Positions 43,263 through 53,500 of a stretch of 64,000 bases of DNA are shown piece after piece; positions within the stretch are counted from its first letter, which is position 1, and the number at the start of each line of letters is the position of its first letter. The notes under the pieces were generated by a model. It was not told where the DNA came from and did no database searches. It saw only the letters and a program-made list of their open reading frames with translations. Source of the stretch: Bacteroidales bacterium UBA5507 (lineage in GTDB: Bacteria; Bacteroidota; Bacteroidia; Bacteroidales; Lentimicrobiaceae); contig DIOT01000041.1 of NCBI GenBank assembly GCA_002426195.1, positions 1 through 64,000 of the forward strand, written 5' to 3'. A program made the position numbers and the translations under genes.

Positions 43263-43856
43263 ATGGATTCGAGAGCATTAATAGAGACTATCAAAAAAGG
43301 TGATACATCTGTTGGCGAGAAACTCGTAGAAGAGTTTCAGGTAAAGGTATACAATATCTGTATGTCGCTGCTGCATGATCATCAGGATGCTGAAGATGTT
43401 ACGCAGGATGTGTTTATTGAAGTGCTGAAAGGTTTACCCAAGTATCGGGGAGACGCTGAACCCGGTACCTGGATCTATAGAATTGCAGTTAATCGTTCCT
43501 TAAATTTCATAAGGAACAATAAAAAGCGCAAATGGTGGAAGCAGATTGACGAGCTGTTATCCTTTTCATCTGAGAGAGCTGATGATTCAAACAGTTCATT
43601 CAGGAGTTATGAGCCTTTTGTTGATGAAGAGATTTTGGAGCAAAAGGAGCAAAGAGATGTGCTTAAGAAAGCAATAGATTCTTTACCCGAATCGCAAAGG
43701 GTTGCTTTTACACTACATAAGATTGATGATATGCCCTATTTGCAGATTGCGGAGGTGATGAATATTTCGCATTCAGCAGTTGAATCTTTAATTCACAGAG
43801 CCAGAATGGCCTTAAGAAGTAAGCTGGCAGTTTATTATGAAAAGATTCGAAACTAA
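43263..43856 (+). CDS. ECF-type RNA polymerase sigma factor
   Basis: Region 2 is DAEDVTQDVFIEVLKGLPKY followed by TWIYRIAVNRSLNFIR. Region 4 is LPESQRVAFTLHKIDDMPYL with a helix-turn-helix in IAEVMNISHSAVESLIHRAR. The 197-residue length is normal for ECF factors. It heads a four-gene run with a membrane protein and two LTxxQ-type periplasmic proteins, the pattern of an envelope-stress response. It probably controls its own operon, but I cannot define its promoter motif. Confidence 0.95.
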   Translation: MDSRALIETIKKGDTSVGEKLVEEFQVKVYNICMSLLHDHQDAEDVTQDVFIEVLKGLPKYRGDAEPGTWIYRIAVNRSLNFIRNNKKRKWWKQIDELLSFSSERADDSNSSFRSYEPFVDEEILEQKEQRDVLKKAIDSLPESQRVAFTLHKIDDMPYLQIAEVMNISHSAVESLIHRARMALRSKLAVYYEKIRN

Positions 43857-43928
43857 TAATTTGACAATTAATACGGTAAACCGCAAGATTGGGAAAATAC
43901 AAGTGTCTAACAAACAAACCAATAGATA

Positions 43929-44309
43929 ATGGACTATAACAAAAAAGATAAACTCGACGAACTTATTGATGAGGGGCTGTCGGGATTAAGAGGAGAGTTA
44001 AGAACTACTCCCGATTCTTATTTGTGGTTAAAAGTGCAAAGGAGAATGTCAGAAGATTTTGAGGAGGAATCAAAATTACAATATTCAAGACCTTCCATAT
44101 TCAAGATTGCGTATACAACGATTGCAGCTGCAGCCGCTATTATGACGGGTATTTGGGCGGGTTCTTCATTCATGAATAATCCGACTCAGGATGCAGAATT
44201 GTACCGTCAGGAGATTTCAATGAATTCGGGAAATTTCAGCGGACTAAGCAGTGAGCTAATAAATTATATTGACGGTGAAAATACCACTGATGATGAAAAT
44301 AATAGATAA
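43929..44309 (+). CDS. Putative membrane-anchored anti-sigma protein
   Basis: The 126-residue protein has an acidic/basic cytosolic N-terminus of about 55 residues, one transmembrane helix (IAYTTIAAAAAIMTGIWAGS) and a short polar outer tail. Size, topology and position 72 bp after an ECF sigma gene point to an anti-sigma factor. There is no clear zinc-binding HxxxCxxC motif, so the assignment rests on context. Confidence 0.7.
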   Translation: MDYNKKDKLDELIDEGLSGLRGELRTTPDSYLWLKVQRRMSEDFEEESKLQYSRPSIFKIAYTTIAAAAAIMTGIWAGSSFMNNPTQDAELYRQEISMNSGNFSGLSSELINYIDGENTTDDENNR

Positions 44310-44790
44310 TAAGCGTGTATTCCTCTTTATAATGTTATTACTGACTCTGGTAAACATTGGTTTTGTCATTGCAGTAGTCAGGATGTCGCGGGTTGATCAG
44401 ACTGAAAACCGTGAAATGCCGCGTCGGGGCCCTCGTTTTATGGAATCGGAAATTGGCTTCAATACCGAACAGATGGAGGCATTCAGACAGTCACGGAAGG
44501 AGTTCCGTCAGCAAATGCATCCCATATTCATGGAACTTCGCGAATTGAATCGTCAACTTGTTGTTGAAGCAACTTCCGAAAAACCTGATTCAGCAAATGC
44601 AGCCAGATTATCACGTACAATCGGTGACAAACACAGGGAGATTAAGGAAATAACATACCGACATTTCGAAGAGGTAAGCAGAGGGGCCTCAGCTGAACAG
44701 AAAGAGAAGCTCAGGCAATTTTACTTCAATATGTTTGATGATGGTCAACATATGCGAAAAGGTCGTGGCAGACATGGCAATAATCAATAA
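44290..44790 (+). CDS. Periplasmic Spy/CpxP- or ZraP-like protein, membrane-anchored
   Basis: One N-terminal helix (VFLFIMLLLTLVNIGFVIAV) is followed by a long, charged helical domain of about 125 residues. It includes IGFNTEQMEAFRQSRKEFRQ near its start and SAEQKEKLRQFYFNMF near its end, the two places where LTxxQ-family proteins keep their motif. Such proteins act as periplasmic chaperones or metal sensors. It starts at either of two adjacent ATGs (44290, 44293) and overlaps the anti-sigma gene by about 20 bp. Confidence 0.78.
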   Translation: MMKIIDNKRVFLFIMLLLTLVNIGFVIAVVRMSRVDQTENREMPRRGPRFMESEIGFNTEQMEAFRQSRKEFRQQMHPIFMELRELNRQLVVEATSEKPDSANAARLSRTIGDKHREIKEITYRHFEEVSRGASAEQKEKLRQFYFNMFDDGQHMRKGRGRHGNNQ

Positions 44791-44802
44791 AAATAAGTGA
44801 AA

Positions 44803-45288
44803 ATGAAAAAAGTGTTTTTAATGTTAATGTTCTCGGGCATAGTAAGTATGACTACAGTTAATGCACAGGCATATTGCAAGGCTGAACGAGGGCTTCAGAA
44901 TCGCACGGAGAGATCAGATGAATTTCAGCGCGGAGGGGATTGCATGATACCCGGACTCACAAGTGAACAGCAGGAGTCAATAGACAAATTGCGGACTGCT
45001 CATCTTAAGAAGACAAATCAGTTGCGTGCTACTATGGACGAAAAAAGATCACGACTCAAATCACTAAGAGTCGCCGACAACTATGATGAAAAGGAAATCA
45101 ATAAGACTATTGATGAAATTGCTGGTATAAAGGCAGATTTAATGAAGGAACGCGAATCGCACCAACGAGATGTCAGGGCTTTGCTAACTGACGATCAGAA
45201 AGCATGGTTTGACAGCAGACCAATGGAAAGAAGAGGCGATCGTATGCATAGAGGAGGTAACGGACGAGGATTCAGGGGCGACTTCTGA
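44803..45288 (+). CDS. Periplasmic LTxxQ-family (Spy/CpxP-like) protein
   Basis: The signal peptide ends near TTVNAQ. The mature part is helical and carries two LTxxQ motifs, LTSEQQESIDKLR and LTDDQKAWFDSR, as in Spy and CpxP. The tail is rich in Gly, Arg and His (RGDRMHRGGNGRGF), which could bind metal or nucleic-acid-like polymers. The ATG at 44803 is favoured over a GTG at 44797. It is the last gene of the ECF run and ends 4 bp from convergent anmK. Confidence 0.87.
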   Translation: MKKVFLMLMFSGIVSMTTVNAQAYCKAERGLQNRTERSDEFQRGGDCMIPGLTSEQQESIDKLRTAHLKKTNQLRATMDEKRSRLKSLRVADNYDEKEINKTIDEIAGIKADLMKERESHQRDVRALLTDDQKAWFDSRPMERRGDRMHRGGNGRGFRGDF

Positions 45289-45292
45289 TAAA

Positions 45293-46378
45293 TTATAAAT
45301 CGCCCAGAGCCTTTTTAGGTGGGTAATTTATGACTCCCGAGCAACAGTCCATTTTAGCTCCTGTTGCAGACGACAGGCAATTATTAATACCTTCAACCCT
45401 CAAAACTCCAAGTAGTGCAAAAACCAGAGCTTCTTTATAGTCAATTATTTTTTTACCTGGCTTAATAATTTCACAATTAGTCTGGTTTCTTATAAGATCA
45501 ATTAAATAAGTATTATGAGCTCCGCCTCCCGTTATGATGGCTTTACTGCCTAATTTAACAGGGAGGCTTTTACTTATTTGAGATGCAACATGGTGAGTGA
45601 ATGTGCACAATTGTACTTCAGTCGATATGGTTGAATTGGTAATAAGTGGAAGAATCTCTTTTTCCACCCATTCTCTGCCAAGTGATTTAGGGGCGCGCTG
45701 CTTATAAAATCTGATATCCTCAAGTTTCCTGAATAATGCTTCATCTACCTGTGCCTGGCTTGAAATAGTACCTTCGGGATCGTATGGCAATCCGATCCTG
45801 TTTGCCAGAGTATTTATGACGATATTGGCAGGGCATATGTCCCATGCGGTTCTTCCTGCTGATGTTTCCATCGAAATATTTGCGAAGCCTCCAATATTCA
45901 CACAAGCATCATACTGTGCAAACAGCAACCTGTCGCCAATTGGAACAAGTGGAGCGCCTTGTCCGCCTAATGCTACATCCAATGATCGGAAGTCCACTAT
46001 TGTAGTAACTCCCGTTTCAGCGGCAATAGCTGCACCACTGCCTATTTGCAGGGTCATCCTTTCATGCGGCTTGTGAAAAATGGTATGGCCGTGACTAGCA
46101 ATAAGACGTGGGTGTAATTTGTGTTTTGTAATAAACTGAAAAACAGTTTGACCAATCCAATGCCCGTACGATGTATTTAATAGCGAAAGATTTGCTCCAT
46201 CAGACAGGGGAGCGTCCTTAAGAAGTTGTTTCCAGACCTGAGGGTAATCAACAGTTTCGGTTTCCAGAATATCAAATTCCCATTTGTTATTAAGAACCCG
46301 TATTTCGCAAAAAGCTATATCAAGCCCATCTAAAGATGTACCCGACATCAGACCTATTACATTGTATGTTTTTTTCAT
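45293..46378 (-). CDS. anmK: Anhydro-N-acetylmuramic acid kinase
   Basis: AnmK phosphorylates and opens 1,6-anhydro-MurNAc so that cell-wall sugars can be recycled. The N-terminal ATP site GLMSGTSLDGLDIAFCEI, the Asp in TTIVDFRSLDVALGGQGAP and the C-terminal ITGGGAHNTYLIDLI match the family. The 361-residue length is normal. It lies 59 bp downstream of murF on the same strand, which links recycling to wall synthesis. Confidence 0.94.
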   Translation of the reverse strand: MKKTYNVIGLMSGTSLDGLDIAFCEIRVLNNKWEFDILETETVDYPQVWKQLLKDAPLSDGANLSLLNTSYGHWIGQTVFQFITKHKLHPRLIASHGHTIFHKPHERMTLQIGSGAAIAAETGVTTIVDFRSLDVALGGQGAPLVPIGDRLLFAQYDACVNIGGFANISMETSAGRTAWDICPANIVINTLANRIGLPYDPEGTISSQAQVDEALFRKLEDIRFYKQRAPKSLGREWVEKEILPLITNSTISTEVQLCTFTHHVASQISKSLPVKLGSKAIITGGGAHNTYLIDLIRNQTNCEIIKPGKKIIDYKEALVFALLGVLRVEGINNCLSSATGAKMDCCSGVINYPPKKALGDL

Positions 46379-46437
46379 TTGCTGTTCTATTAGGAAAGCA
46401 ATTGTGTTGGTATTTCCTTTTAATAGCCTTGAAGTTC

Positions 46438-47760
46438 TTACAGTACCTCTGTTATTGTTTCGAGTTTCATACCCCTGGAACCTTTTATAAGGATAGTTGA
46501 TTGGGTAATTGGATCAATCGTAAGAGCTTGCTTGAGTTGTTCGGTGGTAAGAAACCTTTTGATGGCAGGGACATTTTCAGAAGCCTTGTAAAAGTGTTCC
46601 CCGGCAGTGTAAATCTGGTCAAACCCGGCTTGTGCCACCATTCTTATTACAGCTTCATGTTCTATTTCAGAATCATCTCCAAGTTCGAACATGTCACCCA
46701 CTATCACTACTTTATTGCCGGCTTTTATACTGCAAAAATTATCAATTGCTACTTTCATGCTCGAAGGATTGGCATTGTATGCATCGAGTATGAGAGTGTT
46801 TTTATCTGTCTTTAAAACCTGCGACCTGTTCATCTGCGGCTGATAATTGCCAATAGCCTCAACTATCTGATTCAGGTCTACTCTGAAGTGGTTGGCAATG
46901 CATATAGCGGCCATAACATTCTCAAAGTTGTAATTGCCTGTAAGATGTGTAGTTACTTTGAGAGTCATTGGTTTTTGCAACTCAATGGAGATAAAATCAA
47001 TAACTCCATTGCCATGTTCGCTTTTAGTTTCCGACAAAAAGCCGGATACTGAATCAGATTGGGCTTTACCGTAAGTAACTCTGTTACTTGTAGAAGAGAA
47101 CTGCATTAAAAGGTCATTACCACTATTTACAAAGACAGTGCCTCCATGCTCGTTAAGATAATTGTACAATTCTTTCTTTGTCTTTTTTACTCCTTCAAAG
47201 CTGCCAAACCCTTCCAGATGGGCTTTCCCTATGTTGGTTATCAAGCCATGTGTTGGTCGGGCAATCTGACAGAGACAGTCAATTTCTCCGGGATGATTTG
47301 CGCCCATTTCAACAACAGCGATTTCGGTTTCAGGTTTTATAGATAATAATGTCAGAGGAACACCAATGTGATTGTTAAAGTTGCCATGTGTGGCGACAGT
47401 GTTGAATCGGGCAGATAAAGCGGTTGCAATCAATTCTTTTGTTGTTGTTTTCCCGTTAGTGCCGGTAATAGCAATAATAGGAATCCTTAGAGTAGCACGA
47501 TAAAGTGATGCGAGATCCTGCAATGATGCGAGTACATTCTCAACAAGCATGGTTTTTGTGCCTGTACAGTATTCCGGGTCGTCGATTATAGCATAACTTG
47601 CTCCATTCTCCAGAGCTTTAGCAGCAAAGTTATTGGCATTGAAATTTTCTCCCTTTAGGGCAAAAAACAAACTACCCGGCATGACTCTTCGCGAGTCAGT
47701 GCTCAGGTAGGGATGTTTTAAATATTTTTGAAGTAATTCTTCAGTACTCGTCAGATGCAT
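46438..47760 (-). CDS. murF: UDP-MurNAc-tripeptide-D-alanyl-D-alanine ligase
   Basis: MurF adds D-Ala-D-Ala to the peptidoglycan precursor. The N-terminal domain has DSRRVMPGSLFFALKG, the P-loop is ITGTNGKTTTKEL, and the third domain has LDAYNANPSSMKVAIDNF and VVIGDMFELGDDSE-like VIVGDMFELG. The ATG at 47760 is chosen because it matches the family start. It shares one base with the TAA of the upstream GldJ-like gene (TAATG). The 440-residue length is normal. Confidence 0.96.
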   Translation of the reverse strand: MHLTSTEELLQKYLKHPYLSTDSRRVMPGSLFFALKGENFNANNFAAKALENGASYAIIDDPEYCTGTKTMLVENVLASLQDLASLYRATLRIPIIAITGTNGKTTTKELIATALSARFNTVATHGNFNNHIGVPLTLLSIKPETEIAVVEMGANHPGEIDCLCQIARPTHGLITNIGKAHLEGFGSFEGVKKTKKELYNYLNEHGGTVFVNSGNDLLMQFSSTSNRVTYGKAQSDSVSGFLSETKSEHGNGVIDFISIELQKPMTLKVTTHLTGNYNFENVMAAICIANHFRVDLNQIVEAIGNYQPQMNRSQVLKTDKNTLILDAYNANPSSMKVAIDNFCSIKAGNKVVIVGDMFELGDDSEIEHEAVIRMVAQAGFDQIYTAGEHFYKASENVPAIKRFLTTEQLKQALTIDPITQSTILIKGSRGMKLETITEVL

Positions 47761-49250
47761 TATTTTTTTCCGGCATAAGCACCGCCAACACGACCCATAG
47801 CACAACGGAAGCCAATAAAGTTGGTTGCCTGATCTTCATTCATATATCTACGTGTTGCAGGGCTCAGATAATAAGCAGGATCTCTCCATGAACCACCTTT
47901 ATAAACCCTTGCCTTATCGCTTATGAGCGATGTTTTGCCATACTCATACATCATGTTTGTTGTACTGATAGTATCGGCAGGCGGAGTGGTCCAGTCCGGA
48001 TTAATGGTTGACTGATAATCACCGTCGAGGTAATTAATTTGATTAGAACTACGGTAATTGAAGCGGTCCTTACTCTCTTCAACGGTTACCTCACGAACCT
48101 GTATTCTTCCAAGACTGTCTTTTGGAGCTAGGAAGCCTTCTTCGTCGGTTAGTTTTGTAGTAAAGACATTTCCACGGAATGGAGCATAGTCAGACACATC
48201 TTCGAATGAAAGTGGACGATAAACATCCAAAACCCATTCAGCAACATTGCCTGCCATGTTATACAAACCATAATCGTTTGGCCAGTAGGAGGCAACTTCT
48301 GCCGGAAGATCTGAACCATCGTTAAGGTTACCGGCTACACCCATATAGTCACCTCTTCCACGTTTAAAGTTGGCTAAGAATTGACCATAATATTTCTTTT
48401 CATCGGAGCGGACAACTGTTCCGTTCCATGGATACTGACGACGTTCAACAACTCGTTCGTACATTGTATTCCCAACAAGTCCAACAGCTGCGAATTCCCA
48501 TTCAGCTTCGGTTGGTAGTCGGTATTTCGGGACAAGGATACCATCCTCGAGACGTGCACGGCGTTCGCCTGTGCCACTGGGATTAAGATCTCTCAGAGGT
48601 TTATTAACCAATCCTTCGTATTGACCTGCTAAGTAAGCATCAGTGTTAAAATTGTTCTGGTCCTGCTGATCAGGATCAAAATCGAGAATGCCTTCTTTAA
48701 TAAGCAGCATTTCATTAACACGGTCGGTACGCCACAAACAGTATTCAGTGGCCTGAAGCCAGCTAACACCTACAACAGGGTAATTGCGGTAGGCAGGATG
48801 GCGGAAATAAGTTTCAACCAATGGCTCATTGTATGCTAGTTTCTCTCTCCACACGAGTGTGTCGGGCAAAGCTTTGCGATAAACCTCAGGGTAGTTGGTA
48901 CCGAATACCCTGCTAAGCCAGAATAAATACTCATTATAATCTACATTTGCTACTTCCGTTTCGTCAATATAGAATGAAGGAACAGTAACTCTGCGGGGGA
49001 TGTTATCCCAATCATACATTGGATTGTCGCTAACACGACCCATAGTAAAGGTTCCACCCTCAATCATTACCAAACCCGGGCCCATTGCTTGTCCGGCCCA
49101 ATTAGTATTGACTTCAAATCCACCATTCTTAGAATTATTGTATTCCCATCCTGTTGTACGGGAGGCTTCTTTACGGCATGATGTTGACAGCAGGATTGCT
49201 GCGATAGCAAAAAAGATTAATTTCAGAGAATTGTTGCTGTTGCTGATCAT
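47760..49250 (-). CDS. gldJ: GldJ-like type IX secretion / gliding lipoprotein (SUMF1 fold)
   Basis: The lipoprotein signal ends at Cys25 (LSTSC). The body is a formylglycine-generating-enzyme-like (SUMF1) domain: MIEGGTFTMGRVSDNPMYDW, VPSFYIDETEVANVDYNEYL, YPVVGVSWLQATEYCLWR, RLPTEAEWEFAAVG and FIGFRCAMGR. In Bacteroidota this fold with a lipobox is found in GldJ and GldK/PorK, structural parts of the type IX/gliding machine. Position beside PorU-like and PorP/SprF-like genes favours GldJ. The catalytic role of true SUMF1 is not expected here. It follows porP by 33 bp. Confidence 0.85.
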   Translation of the reverse strand: MISNSNNSLKLIFFAIAAILLSTSCRKEASRTTGWEYNNSKNGGFEVNTNWAGQAMGPGLVMIEGGTFTMGRVSDNPMYDWDNIPRRVTVPSFYIDETEVANVDYNEYLFWLSRVFGTNYPEVYRKALPDTLVWREKLAYNEPLVETYFRHPAYRNYPVVGVSWLQATEYCLWRTDRVNEMLLIKEGILDFDPDQQDQNNFNTDAYLAGQYEGLVNKPLRDLNPSGTGERRARLEDGILVPKYRLPTEAEWEFAAVGLVGNTMYERVVERRQYPWNGTVVRSDEKKYYGQFLANFKRGRGDYMGVAGNLNDGSDLPAEVASYWPNDYGLYNMAGNVAEWVLDVYRPLSFEDVSDYAPFRGNVFTTKLTDEEGFLAPKDSLGRIQVREVTVEESKDRFNYRSSNQINYLDGDYQSTINPDWTTPPADTISTTNMMYEYGKTSLISDKARVYKGGSWRDPAYYLSPATRRYMNEDQATNFIGFRCAMGRVGGAYAGKK

Positions 49251-49283
49251 TTCAGGTAATATTGTTTAATAGATTATTGTTAA

Positions 49284-50282
49284 CTAAAATCTTGGGCATT
49301 TTATTGCCTTATGCTTAAAAGTTTTTTGCGGACACTCGAATTGCCATGTAAATGAAACTTCGTGTGCTCCACCGGTCGCATTAGTTAATCGCGAAACTGT
49401 GTAATCGTAACTATATCCTACCTTAAATTTTTGTGTCATGAAACCTATTAATGCAATAACTGCATCAGGGTTCTCAAATGCATGTCTGTACCAGGCTCCA
49501 ACCACAAATGGATACATGTTGAGGTACAGACCTAAATTCATTTGACGAAATTTGCCCTGTTGCTGGTACATTATATTTGGGGCAAGGCTCAGGTCTTCAA
49601 CATCAACCTGACTCCCATAAGTGTTTATTCCAATTAAAGCGCCTGCGTGTGCTGTAACTTTCATGTCGAGCCGGCTCTCTCCATTACTATAAAAGGAGTT
49701 ATCCGGTTGAGAAAGATGGTTTACTGCCAGCCCTGCGTAAATTCTTTCCTGATAAGCTAATACCACTCCGGTAGAAAAATCAATCATACTGGCAGTTAAA
49801 CGGTCGGCAACCGGTTCACCAGATAAAGGTAAAGAGCCACCGCTACCCGGTTGAATACCTTCAAGCTGATCAGCGAAAATCAATTTATCCCAGTTAAGTT
49901 TATTCTGGATATAGGTAGCCTGAAATCCCACTGTCATTGTGGTCTTCTTGGACAAATCAGTTCTGAAAGCATATAATCCGGAAACCTGAGTTGATTTTAC
50001 AATTCCTTTAGCTATATCTTCAGCAACTACCATCACACCAATGCCTCCTGATATAGGATCAATGTATCTGTCGTATGAGGCGGCGTAATTAACGAAAGTG
50101 CCTGGAATTGAGGGCCATTGGTTTCGATAATTAAGAGTAAGCCTGGGGCAGATTTTTGAACCGGTAAGAGCAGGATTCAGATATAAAGGATTTCCGTAAT
50201 ATTGCGAAAAAGAAGGATCCTGAGCTTTCAGGAAGTAGGAAGCTGATAACAGTATACTCAGCAACAGCAGCTTTTTTCGCAT
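49284..50282 (-). CDS. PorP/SprF-family type IX secretion outer-membrane protein
   Basis: The signal peptide ends near YFLKAQ, followed by the family hallmark DPSFSQYYGNPLYLNPALTG and NYRNQWPSIPGTFVNYAASY. The rest is a beta-barrel with repeats of alternating strands, for example FKVGYSYDYTVSRLTNATGG. PorP/SprF proteins link the type IX machine or its adhesins to the outer membrane. The ATG at 50282 is preferred to 50327, which adds a hydrophobic non-family leader. The C-terminus is odd: a ~15-residue basic tail with two Cys (CPQKTFKHKAIKCPRF). It is divergent from the PorU-like genes across 265 bp. Confidence 0.92.
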   Translation of the reverse strand: MRKKLLLLSILLSASYFLKAQDPSFSQYYGNPLYLNPALTGSKICPRLTLNYRNQWPSIPGTFVNYAASYDRYIDPISGGIGVMVVAEDIAKGIVKSTQVSGLYAFRTDLSKKTTMTVGFQATYIQNKLNWDKLIFADQLEGIQPGSGGSLPLSGEPVADRLTASMIDFSTGVVLAYQERIYAGLAVNHLSQPDNSFYSNGESRLDMKVTAHAGALIGINTYGSQVDVEDLSLAPNIMYQQQGKFRQMNLGLYLNMYPFVVGAWYRHAFENPDAVIALIGFMTQKFKVGYSYDYTVSRLTNATGGAHEVSFTWQFECPQKTFKHKAIKCPRF

Positions 50283-50547
50283 TTTTAGTATGATAATTTT
50301 GGCAGTCAATATTACGAATATTTTCAATATGGCGAAGGTTTCTATCTAAAATTCTGTCTTTTTTTAGCTACAATTCTGCAATAACCTTATCAAATAGTCG
50401 TTTAATTTTAAATTTTATATTGCGAAGATACAACATTGTTGCCTATTGATTAGTTTTTCAGCTAAATTGTCGGACTCCTATTAATTATTATTGTTCTTTT
50501 GCAAGGTTAAAGTTTTATATAATATTAGGTACTATATCGTTCTATAT

Positions 50548-53500
50548 ATGAGGCGTAATTACTATCTGCTCAAACCTGTCGGATTTTACTACCTGAGGGA
50601 AGCATTTTTATTATGTCTTGTTTTCTCATTTATCTATAGTTTATCATCAAAAGCTGAAATTGTAATTCCCAAATCATCAACCAGCAGATCTTATACTCCT
50701 GCCTCTGTGTTGAAAAATGGAACATGGAAAAAGATTTCTGTGGACTCACCCGGTATTTACCGCCTGACCTACAGTGATCTGGTTGCAATGCAGCTGCCTG
50801 TTACCGGTATTGAATCCAAATATTTGAGATTACATGGTTTTGCCGGTATGTTGACTGAGAATGCAGGGTCGTTCAGATATGACGACTTGCCGGAAGTTGC
50901 TATTCAGGTTATTGATGGTGGCGATGGCCGTTTTAATGAGGGTGATTATTTGTTATTCTATTCTCCGGGACCTCAGGGCTGGCGTTATAATTCGGAAACA
51001 CTCCATTATGAGTACCTGGTAAATGTTTATTCTGATTATGCATTTTATTTCCTGACGGTTGGACAAACCGAGGGCAGGAGAATAAATAATGCAAATCAAC
51101 CCGCTCAGGCTACTGCACAAGTTGGGTTTTATGATCACCGTGATGTGGTAAGCCCGGAATTGTATAATTTCATTTGGTCTGGCAGGGGTTGGTATGGCGA
51201 TCTGTTTGACTTAATCACAGAGAGAGAGTATAACTTTAAGACTTTTACTCCCAGGTCAGGTTCAGAAATAAAAATCAGATTTAGTGCTTTAGCGCGATCT
51301 CTTGCTGGTAGTTCTTTCACACTAACATCTCAGGGCAATTCTTTTTTCCTTCCAATATCACATATCTCAACTGATTATACAACTAATTACGCACAGTTAT
51401 CCACGTACTTGTATACTCATCCTGCAAATGGGGATTTCAATTCTGTTGAAGTGCAGTATAACAAGACTAACGGCCTCGACAACGGATGGCTAAACTTTAT
51501 TGAAATCGGTGCAGAAGCATCACTGAAATATCCGGGTAGCCAAATGCAGTTTCGTAAAAACGGGTTACAGGGAAATGTTGAATTTATTGTTAATGATGCT
51601 GTTACGGGAATGATGGTGTGGGATGTTACTGACCAGATAACTCCTTTAGCAATTGCCGGAACTTTTGAAGCTAACCAGTTCAGATTTAAGGCAATTGCTG
51701 ATACAGTAAGAGAATATGCAATAGCTCATCCGGCTGACTATAAGAAACCACAATTTGTTGAAACGGTTGCCAATCAGAATCTTCATAGCATGATGACTCC
51801 GCAATTGCTGATTATAGCACCAACGGAGTTTATGAGCGAAGCAGTAAGACTGGCTACATTTCACAGCAACAATGATAACTTGTCGGTTTCGATAGTTACA
51901 CCCCAGGCTATATATAACGAGTTTAGTTCAGGAGCCCAGGACATCAGCGCAATACGCGATTTTATCAAAATGCTGTGGCATAAAGCAACTCCGGATAATT
52001 TGCCGCGGTATGTTCTTTTATTTGGCGATGCTTCTTATGACTACAAGAATCGCCTTGATAACAATACAAATATTATCCCCACATATCAGTCACCTGAATC
52101 ATTGCATCCCATTTATACCCTCGCAACCGACGATTATTTTGTTTGCATTGGAGATGAAGATGGGGGAAATGTAAACGATATTGTTGATATCGGAATTGGC
52201 CGTATACCTGTAAGGACAGCGGATGAAGCCACAGCCGCTGTAGATAAAATTATTCATTATGTTACGGATACTGAAGCAGTTAATGGTGACTGGAAAAATG
52301 TTATTGCATTTGTAGCTGATGATGAAGATGGTAATATCCATATGTACCAGGCCGATGAAATGGCTACTATGATTGACACAACGCATCAGAATTATATCAC
52401 TGATAAGATATATCTGGATGCCTACAGACAGGAAAGCACTGCAGGTGGACAACGATCATCCGGTGCGAATGCTGCTATCAATGAACGGGTGGATAAAGGG
52501 GCATTGCTTATAAATTATACAGGGCATGGAGGCGAAACAGCCTGGACCCTTGAACAGATTCTTCAGACAAATGATATCAATTCATGGAGCAACTATGACA
52601 GATTGCCGGTTTTTGTAACTGCAACCTGTGAATTCAGCAGATATGATGACCCGGCAAGAGTTTCGGGAGGCGAGTTGGCTTTTCTTAACAGAAATGGAGG
52701 AGCTGTCGCTCTGTTCACTACAGCCAGACCTACATTTGGCACTCCCAATTTCTCACTTGTCCAGAACTTTTATCAGATTGCACTCCAGCCGATGAATGGG
52801 GAAATGCCGCGCCTTGGTGATATTATCAGACTTGCTAAACAACATACTCAACCCAGTGATAACGCTAAAAAGTTTGTCTTACTGGGCGATCCTGCGATGA
52901 GACTTGCATATCCTGCATACAAAGTCATGACCTCATCAATCAATAACCGACCGGTAGGAGATGGTATTGATACTCTGAAGGCTCTTCAGGAAGTTACCAT
53001 AGCTGGTAAAATTGTAAATGACCAAGGGCAATTGATTGAAACATTTAATGGTTTAATTACACCTACTGTTTTTGATAAGCAAAGTAGATTTGAAACACTT
53101 GGCAGCGAGGGAAATACTGTTATGCCGTTTTACCTTTGGAGAAATATCATCTATAAAGGCCAGGCTGAAGTTAAAAATGGTGAATTTGAGTTTACATTTA
53201 TTGTACCCCGCGACATAGCATACAATTTTGGAAAAGGAAAAATAAGCTATTATGCAACTGATGGAGTTGCAGATGCATCAGGTAATTATAGCGATCTGGT
53301 TGTTGGAGGGTTCAGCAAAGATTATGAATCAGATACTGATGGGCCTGCAGTGAGATTGTTCATGAATGACACTCTCTTCAGGGATGGTGGTTTTACAGGT
53401 CAAAATCCGGAGTTGTTGGCATTTATCAAGGATTCATCAGGGATCAATACACTTGGAAATAGTATTGGGCATGATATTGTTGCCATAATTGACAATGATA

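Noticed and set aside
50283..50547. Promoters for porP and porU in their divergent gap
   Set aside because: Only partial -7 matches (for example TATTATTG at 50486-50493) were seen, in very AT-rich sequence. They are too weak to list as features.
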